A DNA stretch of 64,000 nt from JAOAFZ01 sp964407325 (GCA_964407325.1 CAYOVA010000001.1:85114-149113); one strand, 5' to 3'. Positions 8,665 to 17,422 are shown, counted from the first letter of the stretch. Made by a program: numbers and translations. The notes: generated by a model from the letters alone, not told the origin.

Positions 8665-8886
8665 TCATGTCTGGATATATGGATCTGCTCTCCAGTACAC
8701 CACAACAGTTACTCCTACAAGCTGTGCATGCGGCAGTTCAGCATGGAACCAGTTTCCGCTAAAACCGGGAGGACCTCCTGGTTTTCCTTCTACTTCTGCA
8801 ATCTTGCACCCATCTGCGGATACCTCGAATCTGTTACCCCCACGATGAGTGATGAGGCTCGCGAATCTTGGAATTAACTTATCCAT
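8665..8886 (-). CDS. Small hypothetical protein
   Basis: 73 aa, unrecognised. It has a Gly/Pro-rich centre (EVEGKPGGPPGFSGNWFH) and a hydrophobic strand-like end (LVGVTVVVYW), suggesting a small beta-rich domain. Support for a real gene: a GGGAGA ribosome-binding-like site at 8892-8897 (minus strand) 5 nt before the ATG, a TATAAT on the minus strand at 8920-8925, and a terminator hairpin just beyond its 3' end. It is divergently transcribed from the gene at 8985 through overlapping promoters. GC-rich codons like its two neighbours. Confidence 0.55.
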   Translation of the reverse strand: MDKLIPRFASLITHRGGNRFEVSADGCKIAEVEGKPGGPPGFSGNWFHAELPHAQLVGVTVVVYWRADPYIQT

Positions 8887-8918
8887 GCTCTTCTCCCTTG
8901 AATGGCGTACAGAGGCTC

Positions 8919-8944
8919 AATTATAGCAAAACTATGCTATAATT
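8919..8944. promoter_or_regulatory. Divergent overlapping promoters inside an inverted repeat
   Basis: The arms AATTATAGC (8919-8927) and GCTATAATT (8936-8944) are perfect inverted repeats with an 8-nt spacer. Each arm holds one TATAAT: minus strand 8920-8925 for the gene at 8886 and plus strand 8938-8943 for the gene at 8985. The two -10 boxes are only 12 bp apart, so polymerase occupancy should be mutually exclusive. Confidence 0.5.
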
Positions 8945-8984
8945 ATAGGCTAGTACACGCATAAACACTGAGAAGGAGGATGCC

Positions 8985-9734
8985 ATGCCTGTCGTACTTT
9001 TGTTCTTTGTCGCTGTCGTAGCCTGGCGCTTTCGGTTGCGATGGCTTCGCGCCTGTGAAGTCAAGGAGGCTATCGTAAAGTCAGCTCTTCTCATGGACGA
9101 GGTCAAGACCCTGATGTTTTCGCTGGAGACAGGCTTTAACCAACTGCATCCAGATGAGCGAAAAAAAGGGGCTCCCGCCGAAACAGTCTACTCAAGGCTT
9201 ACGGCCGAGTACCGCAATGCGGTAGATATTCACAACTATACCGCTACCGGAGACGTCGACACGAGCACTATATGGCTGTCAGTGGCTGAACTGACCGATA
9301 GGAGGGACAAGTATCGCGGCATCTGCGTGAAGTTTCGCACGATCCATGAGGAAGCCTCCCAGTTCAGCCGACTCGTGCTCCTCGAGGAGATCGAAGATCT
9401 GAAGTACCAAGTGCAGGTGACACGTAACCAGATCAAAATCAGCTGGGCGAAACTCCAGATCTATGTGAGCGAATTCCCGCTGCGTACAAAGGAGTACGTT
9501 GTGGAAGAAGAATCCAGACAGCTCTACAGATCGCTGAACCATACTGGTCAGTTTCTGGAGAGTGTGGAAGGGTTCTTGGAGTTCACCCTCAGGACGAATC
9601 ACACAACGATGTCTGAAGATGTGCTCAGGAAGGTACATACAAACTACGAAGAGTTCCTGTACCGATATGCTGCCATCGATGAGATGATATCAAATCTCTA
9701 CCAGATGGTTAACCAGCTCATCGACGCGCACTAG
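8985..9734 (+). CDS. Membrane-anchored helical protein, unknown
   Basis: 249 aa. A short N-terminal TM segment (residues 2-14) runs into a basic stretch (RFRLRWLR), then a nearly all-helical cytoplasmic or extracytoplasmic part with heptad-like regions (LVLLEEIEDLKYQVQV near residue 130). I do not recognise the family; the topology is LemA-like but the sequence is not. The start is set by AAGGAGG at 8973-8979, 5 nt before the ATG, and a TATAAT at 8938-8943 gives a leader of about 35 nt. Codon use is GC-rich like the gene at 8070, and the two may be a functional pair. Confidence 0.7.
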   Translation: MPVVLLFFVAVVAWRFRLRWLRACEVKEAIVKSALLMDEVKTLMFSLETGFNQLHPDERKKGAPAETVYSRLTAEYRNAVDIHNYTATGDVDTSTIWLSVAELTDRRDKYRGICVKFRTIHEEASQFSRLVLLEEIEDLKYQVQVTRNQIKISWAKLQIYVSEFPLRTKEYVVEEESRQLYRSLNHTGQFLESVEGFLEFTLRTNHTTMSEDVLRKVHTNYEEFLYRYAAIDEMISNLYQMVNQLIDAH

Positions 9735-9766
9735 TAGTAAGGCTTACTCATCCAGGCTGCGTGTAA

Positions 9767-9790
9767 TCCCGCGGGCACTGTCCCGCGGGA
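9767..9790. terminator. GC-rich hairpin after the 8985 gene
   Basis: Perfect 9-bp stem TCCCGCGGG / CCCGCGGGA with a 6-nt loop, 32 nt after the stop at 9734. No T-run follows, so it may be a 3'-end stabiliser or a Rho-assisted stop rather than a classic terminator. Confidence 0.5.
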
Positions 9791-9863
9791 AACAACTTCT
9801 CACAAAATAGCCTATCTACTTTACCAACCTTTCGCTCCCTGCGCACTTCACTAGTCCTTGCTT

Positions 9864-9869
9864 TATAAT
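9864..9869 (+). promoter_or_regulatory. -10 hexamer of a leaderless gene
   Basis: TATAAT, 6 nt, then the ATG at 9876. It rules out the upstream in-frame TTG at 9858, which would place the hexamer inside the gene. Confidence 0.6.
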
Positions 9870-9875
9870 GCACCT

Positions 9876-11462
9876 ATGCATTTGCATCTTATCCGCCATG
9901 GCCAGAGTTTAGGGAATGTAGATCAGGGCTTTATAGCAGGTCGAACCGATAAAAGAGGTCTCACTCCGAAAGGCAAGGCCCAGATTACAAGAACTGCGTG
10001 GGAGCTGCGCAACACTGAATTTAAAACAATTTACAGCAGTCCGGTAACAAGGGCGAAAGAATCAGCTACTATTCTGAGTAACTTACTCGATGTCCCTCTT
10101 AAAACGCTTCCTTTTATTCAAGAAATGAGTTATGGCGACTTCGAGGGTGAATACTTTTGGGTGAATATGGATAAAAAGCGCGAAGCGTTCCAGCGTTTTA
10201 ATACAGAAATTGACTATGCCTTTCCAAACGGTGAGAGTCTTCAGATGATATCAGACAGAGTGTGGGAAGGCTGGAATCGCTGGATCAAAACAATTGATCA
10301 AAACGATAAATCTAACATCATTTTTGTCTCACATGATGCAATAATTTCAACACTTCTGTTTTGCCTCATGTACGGGCATCCAACCCATAAAGATGCAACC
10401 GCTTCATACAAGGACGCCTACATGCAGTTTGTTCATAAGATTGATGTACCAAATGGATCGGCTTTTGTTATCGACCTTCATGCCAATCCCGTTCGCTTCC
10501 ACCAGCTTCCTCATAAAACAAAAGAAGTATTACGAGATAATGATTCTATCTGCTTTTATGCCAAAGGCATGCTTGGTATCGATAAGGCCAGGGTCGAGGA
10601 AAAAATCACCGCTTCCGACAACTCTGTTTTCCATTTAAGCAACTCAATCGATGTAATTCTTAAAATCATTAAAGAGCAGGAAATTGTTTCCAGTGAACGG
10701 ATTGTATCGATTTATAAATACCTTAAGAAGCACACCTCGCTCCTCGTTCCCGAGGTCATCCTCTACGACAAGGGCGAAGCCTTCTACTCTGATACAGTGC
10801 TGATTCAGGATTACGTTGCCGGGGTAGACCAAAGTGTCGTAATTGAAAAAGACCGATGTAGAAAATCATTATTGGAACTTACCAACAAGCTACTAGAGCA
10901 AATTCATGCAGTTTCCCGCAAGGATGTTGAGGTGTTCTGGTACCCCTATGATGCGTGGCATAAAGTACACATCCCGTGGGAACAGTATATTAGTGAAGAG
11001 ATCGATGAAACGATAGAAGCGTTGCCAAAGAGTATAGGAAATCGAGATGTTCGCAGTTTTGTTCGCATGAGTTTACGCAGGCTAAAAGAGTATGTGGGTA
11101 AGAAATCTGCAAAACTGGTTCCGTTGCATGGAGATTTTACCCCTGCGAATATTGTAGTGACCAAGGATGGGACACTTCGTTGTCTTGATTTTGAGCGGGC
11201 ACGTATTGGTGACATATTGTGGGATTATGCGTATTATTGCGGGTCTTTGGAACGAGCTGATGAAAAAGTCGCGGCTCTCTGGAAACAGATTGTTGCCGAA
11301 CAGTTTTCTCCAGAGGAAGTGAAAATATTCAACTATTACTGCGTATTGTTCCATGCATGGACGATCCGGGACACATTCGAATACAAAAAAAACACTCTTA
11401 GACAAGATAGGGCTCTGCAATCAAAAGAAATACTCTTAAAACGCTTCAATGCAAGGGTTTGA
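9876..11462 (+). CDS. Fusion: histidine phosphatase + APH/choline-kinase-like kinase
   Basis: 528 aa. Residues 1-~215 are a complete histidine phosphatase: LIRHGQSLGN (phosphohistidine), SSPVTRAKESA, EMSYGDFEGE, and the second His in VSHDAIIS near 150. Residues ~240-528 resemble the aminoglycoside phosphotransferase / choline kinase fold: LIQDYVAGVD in the hinge, the Brenner motif PLHGDFTPANIVV near 415 (catalytic Asp and Asn), and LRCLDFERARIGD near 435 (Mg-binding Asp). Both active sites look intact, so one protein may both phosphorylate and dephosphorylate a small molecule. The substrate is unknown; sugar or choline-like headgroups are possible. Start set by the TATAAT 6 nt upstream. The next gene begins 41 nt after the stop. 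Confidence 0.85.
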   Translation: MHLHLIRHGQSLGNVDQGFIAGRTDKRGLTPKGKAQITRTAWELRNTEFKTIYSSPVTRAKESATILSNLLDVPLKTLPFIQEMSYGDFEGEYFWVNMDKKREAFQRFNTEIDYAFPNGESLQMISDRVWEGWNRWIKTIDQNDKSNIIFVSHDAIISTLLFCLMYGHPTHKDATASYKDAYMQFVHKIDVPNGSAFVIDLHANPVRFHQLPHKTKEVLRDNDSICFYAKGMLGIDKARVEEKITASDNSVFHLSNSIDVILKIIKEQEIVSSERIVSIYKYLKKHTSLLVPEVILYDKGEAFYSDTVLIQDYVAGVDQSVVIEKDRCRKSLLELTNKLLEQIHAVSRKDVEVFWYPYDAWHKVHIPWEQYISEEIDETIEALPKSIGNRDVRSFVRMSLRRLKEYVGKKSAKLVPLHGDFTPANIVVTKDGTLRCLDFERARIGDILWDYAYYCGSLERADEKVAALWKQIVAEQFSPEEVKIFNYYCVLFHAWTIRDTFEYKKNTLRQDRALQSKEILLKRFNARV

Positions 11463-11503
11463 TATCTTGTTAATGCAAGAGTTTTTTGCTACAGTTTCGG
11501 TAT

Positions 11504-13117
11504 ATGCGTATCCTTATATCCATACTTGCCACTATAACCCTCCTTCTTAATTCTGTTTCTCTGGTTGGAGCTCAGGAAAAGCTTATTGCTCCATTTCCAG
11601 GGGCTGATTCTTCTGCTGGGATTCTGGGACAGGACCACTATTATTCGGTGATCATGCGAGGAAATGGTGAAGCGGTTGTAACAGCCAAGATCATTTTTTC
11701 AAATCAGAGCGAAGAACCACTAAGCACTCTCCAATTCCAGGTTCCCCGCGTTCAACCGGAAAATGTTATTGCATATCAAGTACAGCGAGGACCGGAATGT
11801 ATACGTTACGCACCGTATCCGACTCAAAATACTCCTCTTAAGATTAATCCTGACGGGAGTTCTGATTTTGTCCCCATGGATCAGAGATCCGCTGTCACAA
11901 ACGACGCTTTGTACATCCGCGATCCTTCCTGTCTTGAGTATCGCGATCCCGATTACTACAACTGGTATTACGGAAATACCAAGTACAACAAGTCCGAAGT
12001 GTCTGTTGAGGGAGACACGCTTACCGTTTCTCTCCCAACTCCAGTAGAACCGTCAAAGTCCGGCAGTATCCTTCTGTATTATCGCGGAATGGGGTATGTG
12101 AACAAAAGCTGGTCAGGTTCATTCAACTATACGTTTGAGTCGCTCAAGGTAAACGAAAACATACGAACCCTGCAAATTGGCATTAGCACCGATAACGATC
12201 TGGTAATGAAAGATGCACTAGCCGACGTAAATTACCGCACAACAATGGAAAGCTCTGGGATGGCAAAGATGGATATGGCTGCTCCAACAGCTGCTTCCAA
12301 TGCGCAGTTTGACCAGATTTACCAGAATATCGGATATGGAATGATTAATAAGAATGCATCGCAGCTTCAGCCGCTTGATTCCTATACTGTCAAGGGCGAG
12401 TACGCAAAATCCTCCTGGCAACTCTATGCGAACGAAGTGCTATGGGCAGTTATCGCAATTGTAGTCTTTATTATTCTTGGAGTGCTGGCTGCCCGGTTTG
12501 CGTTGGGCAAGCTAAAAAGGGAATCAAATGGAAAAGGAATTACTAACCGTGATGTAGTGATCGCGGGAATAACCGGATTTGTAGCTGCTTTCCTTATGCT
12601 GGCATACACCATTGTTGTTATGCTTGTATACTGGACTTTTATTTCGCGGAACGCTTATATGTACTATGAAATGGTTCCCTTCCTTACCATGGGATTGATG
12701 ATAGTTTCTTCAGCTGTTTATATGTTCCTGTTCATTACGCCTGCAATTGTCCTTGGTGTAAAACGCGGTTTGTGGACAGGTGTAGTTACCGCAGTGGTCA
12801 CTATCCTCTGGTTGTTTGTATTCCTCGCTTTCTTTTTGCTGGGCTACCTAGTTTTGGCAATGGGTAGAAATCCGGGTTATCCGGTTATGCCTATGATGCG
12901 CGGATTGGAAACAGATATGATGAAGTCAGCTCCCGCACAAGTGGGATCTGAAACGATGATGAGTGAACCAGCAGTGGAAGCAATGCCGATGGAATCTGGA
13001 ACTTCGCAAGGCGGAGCTGGATCAATGGGAACTACCCAGTCCACTCCTCCAGCTATTGTCGACGACCCTGTTGAGATGATTCAAGAGACGGAAACGCGAG
13101 AACTTCGCTTGCAATAA
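11504..13117 (+). CDS. Exported multi-TM surface protein, unknown
   Basis: 537 aa. A signal peptide (residues ~1-23, ending VSLVGAQ) precedes a large extracytoplasmic domain (to ~305) of beta-rich character that carries YYRGMGYVN near 200. Four TM segments follow (about 310-335, 355-380, 390-420 and 425-455), then a Met/Glu/Pro-rich cytoplasmic or periplasmic tail without predicted structure. I do not recognise the family. The overall plan (exported beta domain, then a C-terminal membrane bundle) is like DUF2207-type proteins, but I cannot confirm this. The ATG at 11504 is preferred because the signal peptide starts there (MRILISILA); a TACAGT lies 8 nt upstream. Confidence 0.75.
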   Translation: MRILISILATITLLLNSVSLVGAQEKLIAPFPGADSSAGILGQDHYYSVIMRGNGEAVVTAKIIFSNQSEEPLSTLQFQVPRVQPENVIAYQVQRGPECIRYAPYPTQNTPLKINPDGSSDFVPMDQRSAVTNDALYIRDPSCLEYRDPDYYNWYYGNTKYNKSEVSVEGDTLTVSLPTPVEPSKSGSILLYYRGMGYVNKSWSGSFNYTFESLKVNENIRTLQIGISTDNDLVMKDALADVNYRTTMESSGMAKMDMAAPTAASNAQFDQIYQNIGYGMINKNASQLQPLDSYTVKGEYAKSSWQLYANEVLWAVIAIVVFIILGVLAARFALGKLKRESNGKGITNRDVVIAGITGFVAAFLMLAYTIVVMLVYWTFISRNAYMYYEMVPFLTMGLMIVSSAVYMFLFITPAIVLGVKRGLWTGVVTAVVTILWLFVFLAFFLLGYLVLAMGRNPGYPVMPMMRGLETDMMKSAPAQVGSETMMSEPAVEAMPMESGTSQGGAGSMGTTQSTPPAIVDDPVEMIQETETRELRLQ

Positions 13118-13164
13118 AACAGCTTTCAATATATTATTGTATAACTTTATTAGTTATATTATTC

Positions 13165-14037
13165 ATGGCTGAAAACAGGGGAGAGGTGGTACTTGAAAAA
13201 GGAGATTCCTTCTTTCCTCCATTCTTACATCATGTTCACCGTCCTCCCTCGCAGTTGTATGCTATTGGCAATACCTCTCTTCTCTCGGATCCAAATAAGC
13301 TTTTTGCAATTGTCGGTACTCGCAAACCTTCAGGGTATGGTATCCAGGTTGCACGATTGTTTAGTGAAAGGATTGCAGCAGCAGGTTTTGTTATAGTTTC
13401 TGGAATGGCATTGGGTATTGATGCAGTAGCTCACACTGCGGCCGTTGATAGTGGTGGGAAAACAATTGCTGTTCTCGGAGGAGGTCCAGATATTGTATAT
13501 CCACGGGCAAATACCCGTCTCTATAACAGAATTCTAGATAATGACGGTTTGATTCTTTCCGAACAGCCATTCGGACAGGTGCCGATAAAAGGCATGTTTG
13601 TACTGCGTAACCGGATTATCGCCGGGATTGCACGAGGAGTTATGGTAGTAGAAGGAACCCATACATCAGGATCAATGATAACGGGAAACTATGCGTGCGA
13701 CCAGGGCAAGCAAGTGTTTGTTGCACCAATGCCCATTACAAGCCCACTGTCTCAGGGTCCACTTTCGTTATTCCAGCAAGGTGCACGCATGGTTACCAGT
13801 CCAGAAGATATTCTTGAAGAATATGGGTTCACAGCGGTTACCTATAAAGAGCAACTCCTCTCCTCCGAAGAATCGAATATTCTATCGTTCTTAATTACCG
13901 AAGATTTACCGGTTGAAGTATTGCGAGAGAAAACAGAAATTTCGTTATCTGATTTGTCATCGCTTATCCTCTCTCTTGAACTAAAAGGGTATGTTATGAA
14001 AACGCTAAGTGGAGCGTATCAAAGGATTCGGAAGTGA
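13165..14037 (+). CDS. dprA: DNA-processing protein DprA/Smf
   Basis: 290 aa. It binds incoming single-stranded DNA and loads RecA during transformation. The Rossmann-like core shows AIVGTRKPSGYG, VSGMALGIDAVAHTAA (the family signature), AVLGGGPDIVYPRAN, LSEQPFGQ, RNRIIAGIARGVMVVEG and SGSMITGNYA. A short C-terminal winged-helix-like region (residues ~235-290) is present, and there is no long N-terminal SAM domain, so this is a compact form. Together with ComEA/ComEC (33-35 kb) and prepilin peptidase (56.5 kb) it supports natural DNA uptake. A TATATT ends 4 nt before the ATG. Confidence 0.95.
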   Translation: MAENRGEVVLEKGDSFFPPFLHHVHRPPSQLYAIGNTSLLSDPNKLFAIVGTRKPSGYGIQVARLFSERIAAAGFVIVSGMALGIDAVAHTAAVDSGGKTIAVLGGGPDIVYPRANTRLYNRILDNDGLILSEQPFGQVPIKGMFVLRNRIIAGIARGVMVVEGTHTSGSMITGNYACDQGKQVFVAPMPITSPLSQGPLSLFQQGARMVTSPEDILEEYGFTAVTYKEQLLSSEESNILSFLITEDLPVEVLREKTEISLSDLSSLILSLELKGYVMKTLSGAYQRIRK

Positions 14038-14059
14038 GTAGATTTGTATTTTGTTAAGG

Positions 14060-14500
14060 TTATACCGAATCAATCTGGCCTAGTCGACGAAGATACTTCT
14101 CTTCATGTATTGTTGAAGTGGAAAGGAACACATCTATCATTGTTTTTGCTTCTTCGAGTGAAACATATTCTGCTGGAATTGCGAGTACATTAATGTGATC
14201 GTGTTGACGAGCACTTTTGACCTGTTCTGCTTTAAACCCGAGTCCGCAGTATATTCCCTTAAAGCGATTAGCTGAGATGGAGACCCCTACAGCCGATCCG
14301 CAGATTACAATCCCCATATTTTTTTCCCGATCCTGCAGAACTGCCCGTGCAACTTTCTGTGCGAACAAGGGATTATCATCGAGAGCATCGTATTCATAGG
14401 CACCCATATCCTGTACGCGAATGTTTTGTTCCTGGAGATACTCAATAAGCTGGTTTTTAAGTTCGAACCCTCGATGGTCAGCTCCAATGAAGACGTTCAT
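14060..14500 (-). CDS. rpiB: Ribose-5-phosphate isomerase B
   Basis: 146 aa, the normal RpiB length. It interconverts ribose 5-phosphate and ribulose 5-phosphate. Motifs: FIGADHRGFELK at the N-terminus, ICGSAVGVSISANR near residue 65 with the active-site Cys, and RQHDHINVLAIP near 100. It works in the same non-oxidative pentose phosphate route as the transketolase at 42.7 kb. TATAAT on the minus strand at 14507-14512 lies 6 nt before the ATG. It is convergent with dprA, with 22 nt between. Confidence 0.92.
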   Translation of the reverse strand: MNVFIGADHRGFELKNQLIEYLQEQNIRVQDMGAYEYDALDDNPLFAQKVARAVLQDREKNMGIVICGSAVGVSISANRFKGIYCGLGFKAEQVKSARQHDHINVLAIPAEYVSLEEAKTMIDVFLSTSTIHEEKYLRRLGQIDSV

Positions 14501-14506
14501 GCAGGT

Positions 14507-14512
14507 ATTATA
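14507..14512 (-). promoter_or_regulatory. -10 hexamer of a leaderless gene (rpiB)
   Basis: TATAAT on the minus strand, 6 nt, then the ATG at 14500. It overlaps the 3' end of the methyltransferase gene whose stop begins at 14513. Confidence 0.6.
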
Positions 14513-15244
14513 CTATTTTTTGTGTGCAACTGCGATAACACTTAAACCAAATCCCGGGTTAAAGTTATTTTCGACATTCTTAACCCAGAAGTTGATTGCT
14601 GAGTGAATGCTGCTTGAAACCAGTCCTTTCTTTTTTGTTCTCATTCCATGAGGAGCTCGCTTTTTGAAAATCTTTTCAAACATGAGATACGTTAAGAATC
14701 CAAGCATATTCCAGTACCGTATCGATTCTATTTCATACCCTGCTCCTTCCAATAGTCTTTGTAAGTGTTTTGCGTTGTATCTGCGGTAATGCCCGATACT
14801 TTTGTCGCGGTCACTGTACAAGAATTGCCATGCTGGCACAAGAATAATGAGTTTTCCCTTTGCATCAAGCCGGTTTTTAATTCGTTTTAATGCGGCTTCG
14901 TCATCTTCGATATGCTCTAGTACATCAATCATGGTAATTGAATCGTACTTTGTTTTTATTTCATCTAGGTTTTCAATGGGAAGAAAATGGATTTTGCCTA
15001 CCTTGCCATAAAACTGTTCGCCGAGTTTTACCAGTTCGCGATCCGGTTCAACCCCTTCAACTTCGTAGCCCTTTTTTTTGGCATGATGCAGAAAATGTAA
15101 CGCACCAGCTCCGATATCTAATAGCTTTTTCCCGTGGAGCAAACTTAAAAGCAGCTGATACATATTGCGGTTTCGAACATCAGTCTTGGTATCACCAAGT
15201 TCTTTATAGAGTTTTTGAAGATTTTGTGCAGCTACGTCTGTCAT
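14513..15244 (-). CDS. Class I SAM-dependent methyltransferase
   Basis: 243 aa. The SAM-binding motif I is LLDIGAGALHFL near residue 40, motif II is VEGVEPDREL near 60, and an ENLDEIKTKYDSITMIDVLE region near 95 carries the acidic post-motif. The C-terminal third (SIGHYRRYN, FEKIFKKRAPHG) is typical of UbiG/Methyltransf_11-like enzymes that act on lipid or glycan intermediates. The substrate is not determinable. TAGTAT on the minus strand at 15250-15255 lies 5 nt before the ATG. Divergent from tatD, 38 nt apart. Confidence 0.85.
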   Translation of the reverse strand: MTDVAAQNLQKLYKELGDTKTDVRNRNMYQLLLSLLHGKKLLDIGAGALHFLHHAKKKGYEVEGVEPDRELVKLGEQFYGKVGKIHFLPIENLDEIKTKYDSITMIDVLEHIEDDEAALKRIKNRLDAKGKLIILVPAWQFLYSDRDKSIGHYRRYNAKHLQRLLEGAGYEIESIRYWNMLGFLTYLMFEKIFKKRAPHGMRTKKKGLVSSSIHSAINFWVKNVENNFNPGFGLSVIAVAHKK

Positions 15245-15282
15245 AAGGTATACTAACTTCTGTTACTATTTTACCTCAAAAA

Positions 15283-16131
15283 ATGTTTGATACTCACTGT
15301 CATTTAAACTTCAAAGCATTTCATACGACTCTTCCTGAGGTTTTGTTTGAATCGAGGAAAGCAGGTGTTGATCTGATGCTCCTTCCTGGAACGGATGTTG
15401 CTACTTCGCGCAAAGCAATCGAAATAGCAGAGCATGAAGATGGTCTGTACGTTGCAGCCGGTATTCATCCGCATCATGTATTCGAGATCTATGTTAAGCT
15501 CGGTGAAGATGTATCGAATATGGAAATGGTTGTAAATGAAGAAGTAAGTGAGTTAAGGCAGTTATTGAAACTTCCTAAAGTAGTTGCGGTTGGCGAAGTG
15601 GGACTGGATCGCCACATGTATGTAAAAACCAAGTATCAGGAATATACTGTTTCCGATGCGTTTGTTGCTGTCCAGGTAGAAGTATTGAAAAGTCAGATTC
15701 AGTTAGCTTTAGACTTTGATAAAAGTCTTGTATTGCATAATCGTGAAGCGGATGTAGATATGCTTCGTGTGTTATCGGAAAACTGGGATTCCAAACTGGA
15801 AGGTCGTACTGTGTTTCATTGTTGTGAAGCGTCTAACAAATTACTGGCGTTTGCCCGTGAGAATAAAATGTATATTGGTGTTGACGGCGATATTACCTAT
15901 GGTGACGAAAAAAAAGAATTTATCAAAAAAGTACCTCATGAAATGCTGGTAATCGAAACTGATTCTCCATATCTTCTTCCTGAGGAGTTGCGAATACAAA
16001 AGAAATATCCAAACATTCCTGCCAATTTGCCTTTAATTGCTGAAGTGGTTGGAAAAGTGTGGGGGAAATCAGCAGAATATGTAGGAAGAATAACCAAAGA
16101 AAACGGTAAAAGGCTTTTCAAAATAGACTAA
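15283..16131 (+). CDS. tatD: TatD family metal-dependent DNase
   Basis: 282 aa, amidohydrolase fold. Metal ligands are visible: FDTHCHLNF (HxH) at the N-terminus, AVGEVGLDRH (Glu) near residue 105, LVLHNREADVD (His) near 150, FHCCEASNK (His) near 180 and VIETDSPYLLPEE (Asp) near 225. An insertion of about 30 residues compared with the ~260-aa standard lies around residues 70-100. It is likely a 3'-5' exonuclease in DNA repair or turnover. No Shine-Dalgarno is seen before the ATG. Confidence 0.92.
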   Translation: MFDTHCHLNFKAFHTTLPEVLFESRKAGVDLMLLPGTDVATSRKAIEIAEHEDGLYVAAGIHPHHVFEIYVKLGEDVSNMEMVVNEEVSELRQLLKLPKVVAVGEVGLDRHMYVKTKYQEYTVSDAFVAVQVEVLKSQIQLALDFDKSLVLHNREADVDMLRVLSENWDSKLEGRTVFHCCEASNKLLAFARENKMYIGVDGDITYGDEKKEFIKKVPHEMLVIETDSPYLLPEELRIQKKYPNIPANLPLIAEVVGKVWGKSAEYVGRITKENGKRLFKID

Positions 16132-16158
16132 ATTGGAAGAAACTTCATATATGAAAGA

Positions 16159-16359
16159 TTACATATACAGGAAGCTCATTACCATTGCCACAACAAATCC
16201 AATATCATACGAGTGAAAGAAGTAACCAATAGCACCACCTATTACAAACGTTATAATCATAAGAAAAAAGTTGAATCCCATTTCGTTATTTCCGTTTATT
16301 GCCATATTAAAAAGAAGGATGTAGACTACGGAAAAGACAGTGTAATACAAAAGGTCCAT
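16159..16359 (-). CDS. Small two-TM membrane protein
   Basis: 66 aa with hydrophobic segments at residues ~3-17 and ~30-64 (the latter may be two helices). No recognised family. Support: TACAAT on the minus strand at 16365-16370, 5 nt before the ATG, and a clean fit between the tatD and glycosyltransferase genes. It ends 28 nt from the stop of tatD. Confidence 0.6.
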   Translation of the reverse strand: MDLLYYTVFSVVYILLFNMAINGNNEMGFNFFLMIITFVIGGAIGYFFHSYDIGFVVAMVMSFLYM

Positions 16360-16376
16360 ACTTTATTGTACGCTGT

Positions 16377-17411
16377 TTATTTTTGAAATTGCTCAATAAT
16401 AGCCTGAAAAGATTTTGCAAATTCCGTTGAATTATACTTTTGAATATGATCTGTCATTTTTTTTTGCAGTTCTTTTCTGGTTTTTTCGTAGTTTAGTTTT
16501 TCGATTTGTTCTGCTATTTTTTTAGGGTCTTCTGGATTGGCAAAGAGTGCTGTATCGGCAGCTGTCTCATGGAAAATTGGAACATCTCCGAGTATTGACG
16601 GGCAATGGGCATATGCTGCTTCCAGATATGAGTATCCGAAACCTTCATCTCGTGATACAAGTATATTCCCCTGTGCATTGTAATAGAGTTCAGCTAGTTC
16701 TTCGTCACTTACAAAACCTTTTAAAATACAATGATTATCGTTTTGAACTTCATCATAAAATGTTTTTAACTCGTTAAGCCATTTGTTATTCTGTTTAAGT
16801 ATGGAGTGGATCTTTGATCTCTGAAAAACACTACCCACAAAAATACACTGTGCTTTAGCAAGTTTTACTCCTTTGGCGATATTGATTATGTTTTTATTCC
16901 AGGTCGCATCGCCAACATATACGAAGTATGGTTTTTTGGGAGATTCCTTTCCTTTTGCTTTTTTAATTTCCGAAAATAATGCAGAGCTTATCACCGGGTA
17001 TAAAATATGAACAGAATTTTTATTTATGCCTAATATATCAACAATGTCTTCTTTACTTACTTTTGAATCTGTAATGAAACCATCGAAATTGTTAAGAGAG
17101 AGACGATTCATAAACGCTTTGATAGTGCCCTTTATACCAACTGGGAAATGCTTAGGGTATTTTTGAGGTATAAGATCATGTATTACTGCCAGCTGGTATC
17201 GGGCAATCTTTCTTTGGGAAGGATATGTCTGGAAGAATGAATAAAAAGGAGTTATATAGATTGATTCATACGGTATTTGATCCAGTTTGCTTGTGAAAGT
17301 AACAGTGTTTCCCAGGTTTTCCCTAAGGACTGATACGTATCTTCCCACACCTCGTACCTTACTGGCAGAATCACTGGCCGTTGGATCAAAGATGAATACC
17401 GGCAATTTCAT
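16377..17411 (-). CDS. Glycosyltransferase, GT-B fold (GT4-like)
   Basis: 344 aa. The C-terminal half has the GT4 pattern: YFVYVGDATWNKN near residue 165 (start of the nucleotide-binding domain), LKGFVSDEELAELYY near 240, and SRDEGFGYSYLEAAYAHCP near 255 with the Glu of the E-x7-E-like motif. The N-terminal acceptor domain includes RGVGRYV and YQLAVIHDLIPQKYP, typical of mannosyl- or rhamnosyltransferases. It probably adds a sugar to a surface polysaccharide. TATAAT on the minus strand at 17417-17422 lies 5 nt before the ATG. AT-rich relative to neighbours. Confidence 0.85.
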   Translation of the reverse strand: MKLPVFIFDPTASDSASKVRGVGRYVSVLRENLGNTVTFTSKLDQIPYESIYITPFYSFFQTYPSQRKIARYQLAVIHDLIPQKYPKHFPVGIKGTIKAFMNRLSLNNFDGFITDSKVSKEDIVDILGINKNSVHILYPVISSALFSEIKKAKGKESPKKPYFVYVGDATWNKNIINIAKGVKLAKAQCIFVGSVFQRSKIHSILKQNNKWLNELKTFYDEVQNDNHCILKGFVSDEELAELYYNAQGNILVSRDEGFGYSYLEAAYAHCPSILGDVPIFHETAADTALFANPEDPKKIAEQIEKLNYEKTRKELQKKMTDHIQKYNSTEFAKSFQAIIEQFQK

Positions 17412-17416
17412 ACCCT

Positions 17417-17422
17417 ATTATA
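17417..17422 (-). promoter_or_regulatory. -10 hexamer of a leaderless gene (glycosyltransferase)
   Basis: TATAAT on the minus strand, 5 nt, then the ATG at 17411. Confidence 0.55.

Noticed and set aside
8091..8705. Minus-strand frame of 204 codons opposite the 8070 gene
   Set aside because: It runs through a terminator hairpin and overlaps the 73-aa gene in another frame; the plus-strand gene has a perfect Shine-Dalgarno and TM segment.
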